64,000 nt of DNA, from contig CATOOV010000007.1 of assembly GCA_951801955.1 (NCBI GenBank), positions 1 to 64,000 on the forward strand, in the 5' to 3' direction. Position numbers and translations under genes: made by a program. Of this stretch, positions 63,362-64,000 are shown piece by piece (the stretch's first letter is position 1; the number at the start of each line of letters is the position of its first letter). Source of the DNA: an uncultured Lachnospiraceae bacterium (lineage in GTDB: Bacteria > Bacillota > Clostridia > Lachnospirales > Lachnospiraceae). The notes under the pieces were generated by a model. It was given only the letters and a program-made list of their open reading frames with translations, was not told the DNA's origin and searched no databases.

Positions 63362-64000
63362 TTATATTTCTTTGTCTTTCAGGGATAAAATATCTTCAAA
63401 GAAGGAGGGATAGGAGATGGTTACACAGTTTGTATCATCGAGAGTAGTCTCTCCTTTTGCGTTCAGTCCGGCAATGGTGAAAGACATTGCAATTCGATGA
63501 TCCTGGTATGTGTGGATTCGGGCGCCGTGCAGGGGATGGCATCCTTCTATCACCATGCCGTCTTCTGTAGGAGTGGCAGAACCGCCCATGGCTTTCAGAT
63601 TTTCTGTCACCACGGCAATCCGGTCTGATTCCTTTACTTTCAGCTCCTGGGCATCCCGAATAATCGTAGTGCCCTCTGCAAATGCAGCCAACACTGCGAT
63701 CACAGGTATCTCGTCAATCAAAGTTGGGATTAATTCACCTTCCACAGTGACACCGTGCAAGGCGCTGCTTTTCACCAGGATATCTGCCACAGGTTCCCCG
63801 GAGACCGTCCGCTGGTTGACCAGTGTCACATTACCGCCCATGGAGAGGGCAACCTGAAGGATGCCATTGCGTGTGGGATTAATTCCAACATTTTGGATTA
63901 ATAGTTCTGAATGAGGAGTGATAAGGCCCAAAGCGATAAAGTATGCTGCAGAAGAGATATCTCCTGGTACATGGATTTTCTGCCCTTCCAGCCGGGGTTC
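63362..64000 (-). CDS. aroA: 3-phosphoshikimate 1-carboxyvinyltransferase, C-terminal half (runs off window)
   Basis: The minus-strand frame is open from the window edge (EPRLEGQKIHVPGDISSAAYF). The visible 213 aa contain DEIPVIAVLAAFAEG, the Lys/Glu motif ELKVKESDRI and TYQDHRIAMSF, all typical of EPSP synthase of the shikimate pathway. The N-terminal half lies beyond 64000. Confidence 0.93.
   Translation of the reverse strand, partial: EPRLEGQKIHVPGDISSAAYFIALGLITPHSELLIQNVGINPTRNGILQVALSMGGNVTLVNQRTVSGEPVADILVKSSALHGVTVEGELIPTLIDEIPVIAVLAAFAEGTTIIRDAQELKVKESDRIAVVTENLKAMGGSATPTEDGMVIEGCHPLHGARIHTYQDHRIAMSFTIAGLNAKGETTLDDTNCVTISYPSFFEDILSLKDKEI

Overview
The window looks like a chromosome segment of a low-to-mid GC Gram-positive anaerobe, most likely a Lachnospiraceae-type clostridium. 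The reasons are a paired glgC-glgD, an ATP-type PEP carboxykinase, a phenylalanine T-box ahead of pheST, SpoIID/LytB and SleB-like wall proteins, AGGAGG-type ribosome binding sites and a Firmicutes-like 6S RNA. No rRNA, tRNA or CRISPR array was found. The genus assignment is inference.

Region 1 (1-12765) is an A+T-rich, AGA-rich accessory island. It begins with the edge of an IS3-type insertion sequence that has cut a MobA/MobL-type relaxase. It then carries one tightly packed operon (1769-12628): a small HTH regulator, a HerA/FtsK-like ATPase, two paralogous ~210-aa proteins, a 154-aa protein, a zinc-ribbon dynamin-like GTPase, an LpxD-like hexapeptide acyltransferase, two coiled-coil proteins (one with a Cys-rich head), a 52-aa ORF, a radical SAM/SPASM enzyme and a 128-aa protein. 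I know of no described system with this composition; it is the main candidate for a new system. The island ends inside an aldo/keto reductase gene whose first third is missing.

Region 2 (13465-20700) holds a frameshifted IS110 transposase with its non-coding upstream end, a hybrid sensor kinase, a two-receiver regulator and an exported C39-like cysteine peptidase homologue. Region 3 (20780-29013) is a five-gene SWIM / HEAT-like / MoxR AAA+ / DUF5682-like / VWA operon. Region 4 (29051-46000) is mostly core metabolism: glgC-glgD, ilvN-ilvC, a LysR regulator divergent from leuCD, thrC, cdd and pckA. Between these lie an AP2-like protein, a SleB-like hydrolase and a CheY/CheX-like pair.

Region 5 (46076-54121) is cell-surface oriented: a large L,D-transpeptidase with Ig-like repeats, 6S RNA, a SpoIID/LytB protein, a YihY-family membrane protein and a decayed surface-protein fragment. 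Region 6 (54296-64000) has the T-box-controlled pheS, pheT, queA with an internal tandem duplication, a PPP-family phosphatase, an IbrA/IbrB-like pair framed by two look-alike hairpins, and the 3' part of aroA at the window edge.

Intergenic regions are unusually rich in dispersed repeats: a palindrome-headed repeat (at least seven copies), a 187-bp MITE-like element (two copies in opposite orientation), a 20-24 nt hairpin repeat (seven copies), a 148-bp terminal-inverted-repeat element, an 80-nt inverted pair and a 166-bp tandem repeat.
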